A stretch of 43,245 nucleotides of DNA from JAAZNO01 sp012798275 (GCA_035347995.1 DAOPQD010000021.1:1-43245), one strand, 5' to 3'. Shown: positions 14,936-24,042, counted from the first letter of the stretch. Notes: generated by a model from the letters alone, not told the origin. A program made the numbers and translations.

Positions 14936-15871
14936 ATGCAGACACGTCTCAAACAATTTCTTGACTATGTGCAATACGAGCGGGGGTACGCCGCGAACAC
15001 CGTGGCTGCCTACCGGCGTGATTTGGCGCAATTGCTGGATTTCATGCAAGGGCAGGAAGTAACGTCGTGGAGCGCGCTCACGCCTGAACTGCTGGAGCGC
15101 TTCGTGGCCTCCTTGCAGGCGCAGGACTACAGCGACGCGACCGTAGCGCGCAAGATTGCCGCGGCGCGGTCCTTCCTGCATTTCCTCTTTACCGAGGGAG
15201 ACCTGCCCCGCGAGCTCACCGAATGGTTGCCGCAACCCAAAGTCGGACGGCGCCTACCGCACGCTCTCACTGAAGAAGAGGTCGAGCGGCTTTTGGGCGC
15301 CGCTGCGGCCGCGGATACGCCCCTCAAATTGCGCGATCGCGCGCTGCTGGAAGTGCTCTACGCCACAGGCCTGCGTGCGACGGAAGCCGTCGCCCTCCGC
15401 ACGAGCGACGTGGACCTGACGGGCGGGGTGTTGCGCTGTGTGGGCAAGGGGAACAAGGAGCGCCTCATCCCCCTGCATCCGCGCGCGCAGCAGATTTTGG
15501 GACGCTACCTGTCAGAAGCGCGGCCCTTCCTGCTCACCAATGCCAGCGAGACGACCCTGTTTCTCAATCGGGTAGGACATTCCCTCACCCGGCAGGGGCT
15601 GTGGTTCATCATTCAGCAGTATGCCCGTGAGGCCGGCCTGGAAGAGCGAGTGACGCCCCACACGTTGCGCCACAGCTTCGCCACCCATTTGCTGGATGGC
15701 GGCGCCGAATTGAGCGAGGTGCAGCAATTCCTGGGACACGTCAGCATCACCACCACCCAAATCTACACCGAAGTCTCCAGTCAACGCAAACGCGCGGTCT
15801 ATGATCAGGCCCATCCGCGCGCTTTCGATTCCAGGGAGGGGCCGGCCCATCATGAAGAGGAGCAAACATGA
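14936..15871 (+). CDS. Tyrosine recombinase XerC/XerD
   Basis: A 311-residue site-specific recombinase. An N-terminal SAM-like core-binding domain (FLDYVQYERGYAANTVAAYRRDL) is followed by the catalytic domain. Visible active-site residues are R in TGLRATEA, K in GKGNKERLIPL, H-x-x-R in HTLRHSFATHLLDGG, H in FLGHVSITTTQIY, and the nucleophilic Tyr in QIYTEV. It probably resolves chromosome dimers at dif; XerC versus XerD is not decided by sequence alone. ATG 14936 starts the conserved N-terminus but has no strong Shine-Dalgarno. It overlaps the next gene by four bases (ATGA). Confidence 0.92.
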   Translation: MQTRLKQFLDYVQYERGYAANTVAAYRRDLAQLLDFMQGQEVTSWSALTPELLERFVASLQAQDYSDATVARKIAAARSFLHFLFTEGDLPRELTEWLPQPKVGRRLPHALTEEEVERLLGAAAAADTPLKLRDRALLEVLYATGLRATEAVALRTSDVDLTGGVLRCVGKGNKERLIPLHPRAQQILGRYLSEARPFLLTNASETTLFLNRVGHSLTRQGLWFIIQQYAREAGLEERVTPHTLRHSFATHLLDGGAELSEVQQFLGHVSITTTQIYTEVSSQRKRAVYDQAHPRAFDSREGPAHHEEEQT

Positions 15872-16722
15872 CGCAGTATTTCACCATGGAAGACTATCGG
15901 CAGGCGACAGACGTCATTCGCCAGCGGAGCGGCATTCGCCCCACCGTGGGAATGATTCTCGGTTCGGGCTTGAATGCCCTGGCAGATTCCATCACCGGCG
16001 CGACCGTCATTCCCTTTGGCGAGGTCCCCCATTTCCCGGCGGCGCACGTGGAAGGGCATGTCGGGCGATTGGTCCTGGGGGAGCTGGAGGGGCGCGCCGT
16101 CATTGCCATGCAGGGACGGGGACATTTTTACGAGGGCAACACCATGGCGCAGGTCGGCCTGCCGGTGCGCGTGATGCGGCTCCTGGGGGTGGAAACCCTC
16201 ATCGTGACCAATGCCGCGGGTGGACTCAACCTGGCCTATCAGGCCGGCGAGGTGATGATCTTGCGGGATCACATCAACCTGCTCGGCATGACGGGGCACA
16301 ATCCGCTCTTCGGGCCGAACCTGGAGGAGTTCGGGCCGCGTTTCCCCAGCATGAACGACGCCTATACGCCGCGCCTGCGGGCGGTCGCCCACGAGATCGC
16401 GCTGCGGGCGGCGATTCCTCACCACCAGGGCGTCTACATCTGCCTGGCCGGGCCGGCTTTTGAGACGCCGGCGGACGTGCGCTTCTTGCGGTTGATCGGC
16501 GCCGATGCGGTCGGCATGTCCACCGTGCCGGAAGTCATCACCGCCCGGCATTGTGGGATGGAGGTGCTGGGCCTTTCGGGCATCTCCAACCGCCTCGTAG
16601 GCGAGGAGGGCAGTCCGCCCCCGAATCATGAGGAAGTCCTGGAAGCCGGACGGATTCTGGTGCCGCGCCTGGAAACCATCATTCGTGGGGTATTGAGCTC
16701 GCCGCTTCTCAGCCCGGCCTAG
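15868..16722 (+). CDS. Purine nucleoside phosphorylase (trimeric type)
   Basis: A 284-residue class I (trimeric) PNP. Signatures: MILGSGLNALADSI (phosphate site), GRGHFYEGNTMAQVGLPVRV, LIVTNAAGGLN, AGPAFETPADVRFLR (substrate site, Glu), GADAVGMSTVPEVITARHCGM and GLSGISN. It splits purine nucleosides with phosphate to base and ribose-1-phosphate for salvage. Its start is coupled to the recombinase stop. Confidence 0.95.
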   Translation: MTQYFTMEDYRQATDVIRQRSGIRPTVGMILGSGLNALADSITGATVIPFGEVPHFPAAHVEGHVGRLVLGELEGRAVIAMQGRGHFYEGNTMAQVGLPVRVMRLLGVETLIVTNAAGGLNLAYQAGEVMILRDHINLLGMTGHNPLFGPNLEEFGPRFPSMNDAYTPRLRAVAHEIALRAAIPHHQGVYICLAGPAFETPADVRFLRLIGADAVGMSTVPEVITARHCGMEVLGLSGISNRLVGEEGSPPPNHEEVLEAGRILVPRLETIIRGVLSSPLLSPA

Positions 16723-16730
16723 CTGTACCG

Positions 16731-17501
16731 ATGGCAACGATTCTGGATTGGTTGGCGCGGCAAGCCGTGCTGTTTTACATCGCGTGTGGCATAGGCGCGG
16801 TTGTCTATGTCTTCCTGGCCTCGGCGGCTCATCGCCGGCTGCGGGCGGCGCGTTTCTCACTGGAACGTGAGGTCACGCAGCGCCAGGAGCGCCGCGCCTG
16901 GGTGATGGTGGGGCTGTTTGTGGCTTTGGGGCTGCTTGTCTTTGGGATCACGGTCTTGCGTCCGGCGGAGCAGGTCGCCCTGACCCCGGAGCCGACGCAG
17001 CTGGCAGCGGGGATCACCCCGGTCCCGACGGCCACTGCCACCCCGGCGCCAACGGCAACCCCCACTCTCACGGCGGAAAACACTGCGGTGGAGACTCCCG
17101 GCGCGCCTTCCCCCACTCCCACCGCAAGCGCTGTGACGGAGACGCCGACCGTCGCGCCGACGGCGACGTCGCTCCCGCCGTTGGAACCGCCGAATTGCCC
17201 CTCGCCGGATGTGCAGATCACGGCGCCGGTCGCCGGCAGCTCGGTCAAGGGCACGGTCGAAGTATGGGGCACGGCGCAGATCAACTCGTTCGCCTATTAC
17301 AAGTTCGAAATCCAGTTCCAGGGCGCGAACACGCCCAACTTCATCGCGCAATTCGATCGTCCGGTCAGCAGCGGCATTCTGGGGTATTGGACGATTACCG
17401 GCGATTACCCCGTGGGGGGGCCGCATCGTTTCCGCCTGGTGGTGGTAGATGTGTACGGGAACACGACGGACTGTGTCATCCCAGTATTTATCAGCCCCTG
17501 A
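16731..17501 (+). CDS. Membrane-anchored PT-rich protein with Ig-like C-terminal domain
   Basis: A 256-residue protein with two membrane helices (residues about 12-32 and 55-76), then a Pro/Thr/Ala-rich linker (about 85-150, repeated TPTATATPAPTATPT-like) and a C-terminal beta domain of about 95 residues. The domain (VQITAPVAGSSVKGTVEVWGTA, FAYYKFEIQ, PHRFRLVVVDVYGNTT) looks Ig/fibronectin-like. The PT linker would carry the domain away from the membrane outside the cell. No enzyme motif is visible. It begins 8 bases after pnp without a clear Shine-Dalgarno. Confidence 0.8.
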   Translation: MATILDWLARQAVLFYIACGIGAVVYVFLASAAHRRLRAARFSLEREVTQRQERRAWVMVGLFVALGLLVFGITVLRPAEQVALTPEPTQLAAGITPVPTATATPAPTATPTLTAENTAVETPGAPSPTPTASAVTETPTVAPTATSLPPLEPPNCPSPDVQITAPVAGSSVKGTVEVWGTAQINSFAYYKFEIQFQGANTPNFIAQFDRPVSSGILGYWTITGDYPVGGPHRFRLVVVDVYGNTTDCVIPVFISP

Positions 17502-17522
17502 GCGGGAGTAGGGAGGCAGCAC

Positions 17523-18050
17523 GTGCGCATTCGTTCGGCTCGAAATGATGATTTGAAGGCGTGTCTGGAACTGGATGCGAGCTACGAGACGGAAATCGCG
17601 TGGCAGGTGGAAGAGCTGCACGGCGAGAAGGAATGGGGGATGCGTTTCCGTGAAATTCGCCTGCCGCGCAAGCAGACCATCGCACCGGCCTACACACCGG
17701 AGGAACGCCTTGTCGCCTGGCAACGGCGGGATGCGTTCTGGGTGGCCGTCGAACGCAACAAAATTGTGGGCTACCTGGCCCTCGTCGTGGAGGTGGAGCA
17801 TCGGCAGGCGCGCATCGGCGATTTGGTGGTCGTGCCTGATTTCCGCCGCAAGGGCATCGCCGAGAAGCTGCTGGAATACGCCATCACCTGGTGCCTGCGC
17901 CGCAACGTCGAACAGCTGATCTTGGAATGCACCCTCAAAGCGCAGCCTGCCATCGCCTTTGCGCAGAAGCAGCGCTTTGTGGCGTGCGGCTTTCAGGAGG
18001 CCTACTGGCCGGGCCAGGAAATGGGCCTGTTTTTCCGCAGGCGGATTTGA
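17523..18050 (+). CDS. GNAT-family N-acetyltransferase
   Basis: A 175-residue GNAT protein starting with GTG after GGGAGG. The core has IRSARNDDLKACLELD, a strand IVGYLALVVEVEHRQARIGDLVV, the acetyl-CoA loop VVPDFRRKGIAEKLLEYAITW (Q/RxxGxG/A type, here RRKGIA), and CGFQEAYWPG near the end. It transfers an acetyl group to an amine; the substrate is unknown. The C-terminal 36 bases run close to the next gene. Confidence 0.87.
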   Translation: MRIRSARNDDLKACLELDASYETEIAWQVEELHGEKEWGMRFREIRLPRKQTIAPAYTPEERLVAWQRRDAFWVAVERNKIVGYLALVVEVEHRQARIGDLVVVPDFRRKGIAEKLLEYAITWCLRRNVEQLILECTLKAQPAIAFAQKQRFVACGFQEAYWPGQEMGLFFRRRI

Positions 18051-18108
18051 GGACCGTGTTCCTGCGGCAAAACCCGGCGTTGGAACGGGCCACGCTGGGG
18101 GAGAGAGT

Positions 18109-19989
18109 ATGAACTGGCCAGAGCTGCTCATCGGCGCCAATGACGTTTTGAGTGTGGGGGTCGGCGCGACCGCCTTTGCCCTCCAGCTGTACCTGTTCTT
18201 TTACAATCGGGATAGCCGGGTAGCGCGCAGTTTCAGCGGCTTGCTGGCGTGCGTCGTGTTCGTGTATCTGACGGATTTGCTGATGGGAGACGCGCAAAAT
18301 CCCCGCCTCACGGAGTCGCTGTTGCGCTGGCAATGGCTGGGGATCGCCTTCACGCCCACGCTGTACCTCGAATTCACCCGTGCGATCCGTCATGTCGTGC
18401 AGCAAGATCACTTTCCGCATTGGCTGCGCATCGGCAGCTACGTGCTGAGCGCCGTGATCGCCGCGCTGGCTGTGACGACCGACCTCGTGGTGCACAACGG
18501 CGTCAAGCAGGAAGGCGCGGCTTTCTTGCATCCGGGGCCGTTGTTCTACCCCTTTGCGCTGCTGTTTGCCCTGGCGTTGTTCTGGGGCTTGCGTCAGACC
18601 CTGGCGGCGCGACGCCGGTGTTACACCCATGCTGCCCGGCGGCGCATGACCTATCTTTCCATCGGCTTCATTGCCCCGGCTTTGGGTGTTTTTCCCTACT
18701 TGTTGATTATGGGGTGGCCTGTAGCGCTGCCGGGGATCCTGCTGTGGGCTTTGCTGTTGCTGGGCAACATCGCCGTCGGCGTGATGCTGGCGCTCATGGC
18801 TTACGCGGTGGCTTTCATCGGCGCGTTGACCCCAGACCGCGTCATCAAGCATCGGCTGGTGCGCTTCTTGCTGCGCGGGCCGTTTGCGGCGTTGGTGGCC
18901 CTGATTGCTTTTGGCGTTGGGCGCACGGTGGAGCACGCCTTGGGGCTGGGGCAATACACCCTGTCATTGCTCGCGGTGGCCGCTGCCGTCATCCTGGTAC
19001 AGCTCGGGGTCGAGCTGGCCAAGCCGTTGTTGGATCTGGCGCTCTACCGTGAGGGGCGGGAGGAAGTGGTGCGCGCGCAAGAGCTCAGCCAAAGCCTGCT
19101 CACGACCGCTGACCTGCGGCAGTTCCTGGAAAACATCCTTGCGGCGTTGTGTGAGCTGGTACAGAGCGACGCTGGCTTCATCGCGGCGTTGGAGAATGGC
19201 CTCCTGCAGCGGGACATCTGGTGCGGCTTTAACATCACGGCGGATGACATCGCCGGTTTCCCCCTCGCGGAAAGTACGACGGCGGAATCGCAGGACGGCT
19301 TGATCCTCTGGAATGACTACTGGATTGCGCCGCTCCATGATCGGGCAAACGTGGAGCTGCTGGGATTGATGGGGATCCGCAGGCCGCAGTCGCCTTTGCC
19401 CTTGCCGGCGGAACGGCGCGAGCTCTTCGAGCGCTTGCTGCAGCAGGCGCAGGTGGCCCTGGAGGATCGTCGCCTGCAGCAGGTGGCTTTTGCGGCCCTC
19501 ACGCCGATCCTGGGGGAACTGGGGGAGATTCAACGTCGGCAGGGATTGTTGCGTTACAATGGCGCTTCGGCGGAGAGCTTTGAGCTCACGGCGTCGGAGG
19601 AATTGCCGCAGTGGGTGCATGATGCGCTGGCGCACTATTGGGGCGGGCCTCGCCTCACCGAGAATCCTCTGCTCAGCCTGCAGGTCGTGCAGCGCGCTGC
19701 CGCGAGCCATGACGGCAGCCCGATCAAGGGCTTGCGGGCGGTGCTCAGCGAGGCGTTGGAGCAGCTGCGCCCCGATGGCGAACGCAAGTTGACAGCGCCT
19801 GAATGGCTGCTATACAATATCCTGGAAATGAAGTTCATCCGCGGCGAGAAAGTACGGGAAGTGGCCATGCGCCTGGCGTTGAGCGAGTCCGACTACTACC
19901 GCAAACAGCGCATTGCGATCGAGAGCCTCACCCACATCATCGTGGACATGGAGACCCACCTGCGTGAGGATACCGCTGCCGGGAAGTGA
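18109..19989 (+). CDS. 7TM sensor with GAF-like domain and C-terminal HTH-like helices
   Basis: A 626-residue protein. About residues 10-240 hold seven membrane helices in the style of the histidine-kinase N-terminal 7TM region, and two more follow at about 255-320. A coiled-coil linker (VVRAQELSQSLLTTADLRQFLENIL) leads to a GAF-like domain (about 335-455). No DHp or ATPase domain of a kinase is present. The C-terminus (about 560-620: WLLYNILEMKFIRGEKVREVAMRLALSESDYYRKQRIAIES) has a helix-turn-helix pattern like sigma region 4. The likely reading is a membrane-bound sensor whose cytoplasmic tail binds DNA or a transcription factor; this is inference. Similar tails occur in Chloroflexota proteins. 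Confidence 0.75.
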   Translation: MNWPELLIGANDVLSVGVGATAFALQLYLFFYNRDSRVARSFSGLLACVVFVYLTDLLMGDAQNPRLTESLLRWQWLGIAFTPTLYLEFTRAIRHVVQQDHFPHWLRIGSYVLSAVIAALAVTTDLVVHNGVKQEGAAFLHPGPLFYPFALLFALALFWGLRQTLAARRRCYTHAARRRMTYLSIGFIAPALGVFPYLLIMGWPVALPGILLWALLLLGNIAVGVMLALMAYAVAFIGALTPDRVIKHRLVRFLLRGPFAALVALIAFGVGRTVEHALGLGQYTLSLLAVAAAVILVQLGVELAKPLLDLALYREGREEVVRAQELSQSLLTTADLRQFLENILAALCELVQSDAGFIAALENGLLQRDIWCGFNITADDIAGFPLAESTTAESQDGLILWNDYWIAPLHDRANVELLGLMGIRRPQSPLPLPAERRELFERLLQQAQVALEDRRLQQVAFAALTPILGELGEIQRRQGLLRYNGASAESFELTASEELPQWVHDALAHYWGGPRLTENPLLSLQVVQRAAASHDGSPIKGLRAVLSEALEQLRPDGERKLTAPEWLLYNILEMKFIRGEKVREVAMRLALSESDYYRKQRIAIESLTHIIVDMETHLREDTAAGK

Positions 19990-20043
19990 GGTCAGGCTGC
20001 GGCGGACGCGGCGCCCCAATGACGTGTGAAGGTGTGAACGTAA

Positions 20044-20076
20044 GTGATTCGCTGACTTGCTATTTTCAGAGGAGCC
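20044..20076 (+). repeat. Dispersed leader-like repeat remnant
   Basis: GTGATTCGCTGACTTGCTAT followed by TTTCAGAGGAGCC. Nearly the same sequence stands directly before the GTPase gene at about 24989-25025. Here no gene follows. Confidence 0.65.
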
Positions 20077-20154
20077 TGCGGCATATCACAGCAAATGAAA
20101 ATGTGAAATGAACCTTTGTAAGCTGTAGCTTTTGTCCCTTCCCCAACCCCCTCT

Positions 20155-20280
20155 CCAACGGCGCTTGCGCCGTTGGGGAGGGGGAGAAAAAAATAAAAGG
20201 GGGGTTTTGCAGGCGGGTTACGCCTGCAAAACCCCACAAAAAAAAGTTCCCCTTCCCCCCGCGCGCGCGGGGGGAAGGGG
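20155..20280. repeat. Cluster of three strong hairpins
   Basis: Three inverted repeats in 126 bases: 20155-20176 (10-bp stem CCAACGGCGC, 2-base loop), 20201-20235 (15-bp stem GGGGTTTTGCAGGCG, 5-base loop), and 20249-20280 (a perfect 32-bp palindrome, 16-base arms CCCCTTCCCCCCGCGC). A-rich spacers separate them. This resembles a REP/BIME-like cluster. It may also end transcription of the upstream gene, though no T-run follows on the plus strand. Confidence 0.85.
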
Positions 20281-20353
20281 CCAGGGGAGAGGGGGCAAAA
20301 ATTGATTCTTAATCTTCGGCAACCGTCAGGAAATCTTCCGTTTTTTAGTCAGT

Positions 20354-20550
20354 GGCTGAACAGTTACCCTGTGAGCCATAGCCCGTGAGCAGAGGCTGCA
20401 ACAGCTCACCGCTGCGGCTGGGGATAGAATCCCCAGCCTGACGGGAGCCAACCGCGCTGAAGCGCGGTGTTTGAGGACGTAGCAGCCCCGGGGGCAAGGA
20501 ATTTCTAATCCTATTCGTGAAATTCGTGTTCATTCGGGGCCATTTTCGCA
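20354..20550 (+). repeat. Composite dispersed repeat, copy 1
   Basis: Order of parts: GGCTGAACAGTTACC, a GTGAGC-type segment, the hairpin GGCTGGGGAT / ATCCCCAGCC, the hairpin ACCGCGCT-GA-AGCGCGGT, GTTTGAGGACGTAGCAGCCC, and the 3' part TTCGTGAAATTCGTGTTCAT followed by TCGGGGCCATTTTCG. The next copy follows directly. No gene is seen in 19990-20771 apart from these repeats. Confidence 0.9.
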
Positions 20551-20767
20551 GGAGACGCCATGTGCTGGCGCACATCATCCAAGGATGAAAAGGTGAGTCG
20601 TGAGCAGCGACGGCGACGGCTGACGGGTCGGCTGGGGATGGAATCCCCAGCCTGACAGGAGCCAACCGCGCTGAAGCGCGTTGTTTGAGGACGTAGCAGC
20701 CCGGGGGTAAGGAATTTCTGATCTGATTCGTGAAATTCGTGCCCATTCGGGGCCATTTTCCGAGGAG
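20551..20767 (+). repeat. Composite dispersed repeat, copy 2
   Basis: Complete copy starting with module A (GGAGACGCCATGTGCTGGCG, CACATCATCCAAGGATGAAA), then AGTCGTGAGCAGCGACGGCG, both internal hairpins and the 3' part. It ends CCATTTTCCGAGGAG, which is also the Shine-Dalgarno of the S1-domain gene starting at 20772. Confidence 0.92.
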
Positions 20768-20771
20768 TTCT

Positions 20772-21755
20772 ATGGATTGGGTTTATGTCCCTCCGCAACA
20801 TAGTACGTGTGAGTCCTACTGGATGGCGCTGTTGGAAGAAGGTCCCCTGAGCGACGCGCCGGCGCCGGGATTGTGGGAATGGCGCGAGGCGCCGCCAACC
20901 TCCCCAGAACTCTGGGATGAGGCGGAGCGGTTGCAGCGGGACCACGTTATCATGCAACTGACCATCGAGGACTACAATCGCGGCGGCTTGATAGGGTATT
21001 GGAAGGGCATCGAGTGTTTCATCCCCGCCTCGCACCTGCTGGCCTATCCCTTCCCCGCTGACCCGGCGGCGCGCGAGGAATGCTTCAAGCGCTACCTGGG
21101 ACGGGATTTACGCCTGTGCATCATCGAGGTCGAGCCGCCGCGCCATCGCATCCTGTTCTCCGAGCGGCAGGTCGAAGCGTGCGAGGGGGAACAGCGGAGC
21201 TGGCCTGACTGGTTGCGCGTCGGCGCGATCTGTGAGGGGGAGATCACCAGCGTCCGTCCCTTTGGCGCTTTCATCAACCTCGGCCCGCTTGAAGGCATGG
21301 TGCACATTTCCGAGATCTCCTGGGGCCGGGTGCGGCATCCCCAGGATTTTATTGAGCCGGGACAGCGCGTGCGCGCGCTGGTGCTCAGCGTTGACGAACA
21401 GCATCAGCGTGTGGGACTGAGCCTCAAGCGGCTGGAGCCCAATCCCTGGGATTCCGTGCGGGAATGGATCAGGCCGGGGGATGAATTGCCCGGCCGCGTC
21501 GTCAGCGTCGAGCGCTTCGGCGTCTTCCTCGAGCTCGGCTCCGGCCTGGAGGGGCTGCTGCACATCTCGGAGCTCAGCCGCTATGGGACAGATAGCGCCA
21601 TTCCCATCTATCAGCGCTACCGCCTGGGGGACGTGATTCCCGTGCGCGTGTTGGACATTGTGCCTGAAGAACATCGCATCGCCTTGGGCCTGTGCGAGTC
21701 GCGCGGAGAGGTTACCGGCAACGATGACAAAGCGGAGCGCCACCCGGCAGTCTAA
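20772..21755 (+). CDS. Second S1 RNA-binding domain protein
   Basis: A 327-residue protein. The N-terminal half is an S1-like degenerate domain (VIMQLTIEDYNRGGLIGYWKGIECFIPASHLL, about 60-95). Two clear S1 domains follow: EGEITSVRPFGAFINLGPLEGMVHISEISWG (about 155-220) and PGRVVSVERFGVFLELGSGLEGLLHISELS (about 240-310). It differs from the four-domain protein at 10008-11339 and is a paralogue with unknown RNA target. ATG 20772 is set by CGAGGAG at the end of the dispersed repeat. It overlaps the start of ftsK by 32 bases if ftsK begins at 21724. Confidence 0.87.
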   Translation: MDWVYVPPQHSTCESYWMALLEEGPLSDAPAPGLWEWREAPPTSPELWDEAERLQRDHVIMQLTIEDYNRGGLIGYWKGIECFIPASHLLAYPFPADPAAREECFKRYLGRDLRLCIIEVEPPRHRILFSERQVEACEGEQRSWPDWLRVGAICEGEITSVRPFGAFINLGPLEGMVHISEISWGRVRHPQDFIEPGQRVRALVLSVDEQHQRVGLSLKRLEPNPWDSVREWIRPGDELPGRVVSVERFGVFLELGSGLEGLLHISELSRYGTDSAIPIYQRYRLGDVIPVRVLDIVPEEHRIALGLCESRGEVTGNDDKAERHPAV

Positions 21756-24042
21756 AACTGCCTATACGATGGCCCGTCCACGGGGCGGCGCGACTTCCCA
21801 ACGCCGCCGGCAGACGAAGTCGCCGCCGCCGCCTGCGCCGCGCAAGATCGGCCCGGCGTTGCACGCGGCGGCGCGCAGCGCTACCGGGCAGCAGCTGCTG
21901 TCGCTAGCGCTCATCCTGTTCGGCATGGTGACCGTCGTAACTCTGGCGGGCATCAACACCGGCACGCTCATCACCGCGTGGGGTCGGCTCCTCGTCTTCA
22001 TTTTTGGCTGGGGCGCCTACGTCGCCGCCGGATTGCTCGTTTGCCTGGGATTGCTGTGGATGCGTCATCTCGTCCATCGCCCGATGCTCTGGCGCTGGCG
22101 GCCCTTCCTGGGCTTTGAACTCGCGTTTTTCGGCCTGCTGGCGTTGAGTCATATCTTCGTGCGCCAGGAAGGCTGGGACGCCGTCCTTTCCGGGCATGGC
22201 GGCGGCGTGATTGGGTGGGCCTTGAGCTTCTCCTTCATCTACTACACCACTCCGTTGGTCACCGCCTTCCTGATGGCGGTGTTTGTTCTGGTAGGCGTGG
22301 GAATGGCCTTCGACATCACGGCAGAGGATTTCCGCGGGTTGGGACGACGGCTGAGGGCCGCCTGGAGCGATTATCGCCTCGCCCGGATGGAGCGCGCGGC
22401 GGCGGAAGCGGCTGCGGCCGCGCGCGCTGCCGAAAAGGAAGCCGCCCGGCGTGCTGAGGGGAGCACCCTCGGACCGGGGCTGGCAATTTCCCCGCCGCCT
22501 TCCCGACCGCATCGCAAGACATCCCCGGCGTCTCCGCCGGCCGCAACGCCTTTGGCGCCGGAAACGCCGCCAGTAGAGCCGGTCAAGCCGCAGCTGACGC
22601 TGCCTCCGCTCACCCTGCTCCAGCCGGCGCGCGCGCCGGTGCTGAGCCAGGAGGAGATTGACCGCAAAAGTCGCATCATCGAGCAGACGCTGACGCAGTT
22701 TGGCGTGCCTGCCAGGGTGACCGAGGTGCGCCAGGGGCCGACGGTGACGCAGTTCGGGGTGACGCCGGGCTTTGTGGCGCGGGGGCAGGATGGGGAGGAG
22801 CAGCGCAAGGTCCGCGTCAGCCAGATCTCGGCGCTCGCCGATGACCTGAAACTGGCGCTTGCCGCCCGTTCGTTGCGGGTGGAAGCGCCCGTGCCGGGGC
22901 GCGCCGTCGTGGGCATCGAGGTTCCCAATGAGGAAATCGGCCTGGTGACGCTGCGCCGGGTGCTGGAAAGCCCGGAATTCGCGCAGTGCCATCAGCCGCT
23001 GTGTTTTGCGGTGGGATTGGACGTCGCCGGCACTGCCGTGGGCGCGAATCTCAGTGCCATGCCCCATCTCCTCGTCGCTGGCACGACGGGCAGTGGCAAA
23101 TCGGTGTTCGTCAAGGCCATCGCTGCCAGCCTCATCATGCGCAACACCCCCGCCGAACTCCGGCTGATCGCCATTGATCCCAAAATGGTCGAGCTCAGCC
23201 ACCTCAACGGTCTGCCGCACTTGTTCGGCAAGGCCGAGATGGAGTTGGAACGTATTCTGCGAGTGTTGCGTTGGGTCACGGTGGAGATGGAAGACCGCTA
23301 CAAGCGTTTTGCGCGCGTGCCGGTCCGCAATTTGGAGGAGTACAACCGTCATCTTCAGCGTCAGGGCGAAGCTCCCATGCCGCGCATTGTCGTTCTGGTT
23401 GACGAGCTCGCCGATCTGATGATGGCGGCTCCCGATGAGACCGAACGCAGTCTCACGCGCATTGCCCAGATGGCGCGCGCGACGGGCATTCATCTCGTCG
23501 TGGCGACCCAGCGTCCCAGCACGGACGTGGTCACCGGGCTCATCAAGGCGAATTTCCCCGCCCGGGTCAGCTTTGCGGTAGCGAGCAACGTGGACTCGCG
23601 CGTCATCCTCGACACGCCGGGCGCTGAATCCCTCATGGGGCAGGGCGACATGCTCTTCCTGGCGCCTGATGCTGCCGCGCCGCGCCGCATTCAGGGTTGT
23701 TATATTTCCGACGAGGAGCTGGAGGCGTTGATCCATTTTTGGCAGCAGCAGGCCGGGGCGACGCCGGCGCGAGCGCCCTGGGACGCCCTTGCGGAGAGCA
23801 GCGGCCCGGAGCAGTGGCGGCTCGAGGGCGAGACGGAGGACGCCGCTCTGCTGGAAAAAGCGATCGCGCTGGCGCAACAACAGGGCAACATCTCTACCTC
23901 GGCTATTCAGCGGCGGCTACGCATCAGCTATCCTCGCGCCGCGCGGCTGATGGAGCAGATGGAGGCGATGGGCATTGTCGGACCGCAGACCGCGGCCGGC
24001 CGCAAACGCCAGGTGCTTTCAGGAGATGACGATGCCGTATGA
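21724..24042 (+). CDS. ftsK: FtsK/SpoIIIE-family DNA translocase (copy 1)
   Basis: A 772-residue protein. A basic N-terminus is followed by four membrane helices (about residues 60-195), an Ala/Pro-rich linker, and the motor domain. The motor has the alpha segment (RIIEQTLTQFGVPARVTEVRQGPTVTQFG), Walker A TTGSGKSV (about 452-459), Walker B VVLVDELADLMM (about 555) and the ATQRPS motif. A C-terminal winged-helix gamma domain (AIQRRLRISYPRAARLMEQM) reads polar DNA motifs in FtsK. It pumps chromosomal DNA through the division septum. ATG 21724 overlaps the upstream gene; ATG 21769 is an alternative start. A second full paralogue lies at 35582-37969. Confidence 0.92.
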   Translation: MTKRSATRQSKTAYTMARPRGGATSQRRRQTKSPPPPAPRKIGPALHAAARSATGQQLLSLALILFGMVTVVTLAGINTGTLITAWGRLLVFIFGWGAYVAAGLLVCLGLLWMRHLVHRPMLWRWRPFLGFELAFFGLLALSHIFVRQEGWDAVLSGHGGGVIGWALSFSFIYYTTPLVTAFLMAVFVLVGVGMAFDITAEDFRGLGRRLRAAWSDYRLARMERAAAEAAAAARAAEKEAARRAEGSTLGPGLAISPPPSRPHRKTSPASPPAATPLAPETPPVEPVKPQLTLPPLTLLQPARAPVLSQEEIDRKSRIIEQTLTQFGVPARVTEVRQGPTVTQFGVTPGFVARGQDGEEQRKVRVSQISALADDLKLALAARSLRVEAPVPGRAVVGIEVPNEEIGLVTLRRVLESPEFAQCHQPLCFAVGLDVAGTAVGANLSAMPHLLVAGTTGSGKSVFVKAIAASLIMRNTPAELRLIAIDPKMVELSHLNGLPHLFGKAEMELERILRVLRWVTVEMEDRYKRFARVPVRNLEEYNRHLQRQGEAPMPRIVVLVDELADLMMAAPDETERSLTRIAQMARATGIHLVVATQRPSTDVVTGLIKANFPARVSFAVASNVDSRVILDTPGAESLMGQGDMLFLAPDAAAPRRIQGCYISDEELEALIHFWQQQAGATPARAPWDALAESSGPEQWRLEGETEDAALLEKAIALAQQQGNISTSAIQRRLRISYPRAARLMEQMEAMGIVGPQTAAGRKRQVLSGDDDAV

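Noticed and set aside
20345..21035. Minus-strand reading frames encoding NTNFTNxIRNSLPPG-like peptides, also at 32571-33290
   Set aside because: They are read-throughs of the composite repeats, recur with each copy and have no protein-like conservation beyond the repeat itself.
21904..23880. A 658-residue minus-strand open frame
   Set aside because: Antisense shadow of ftsK copy 1; His/Arg/Gln-rich with no recognisable domain.
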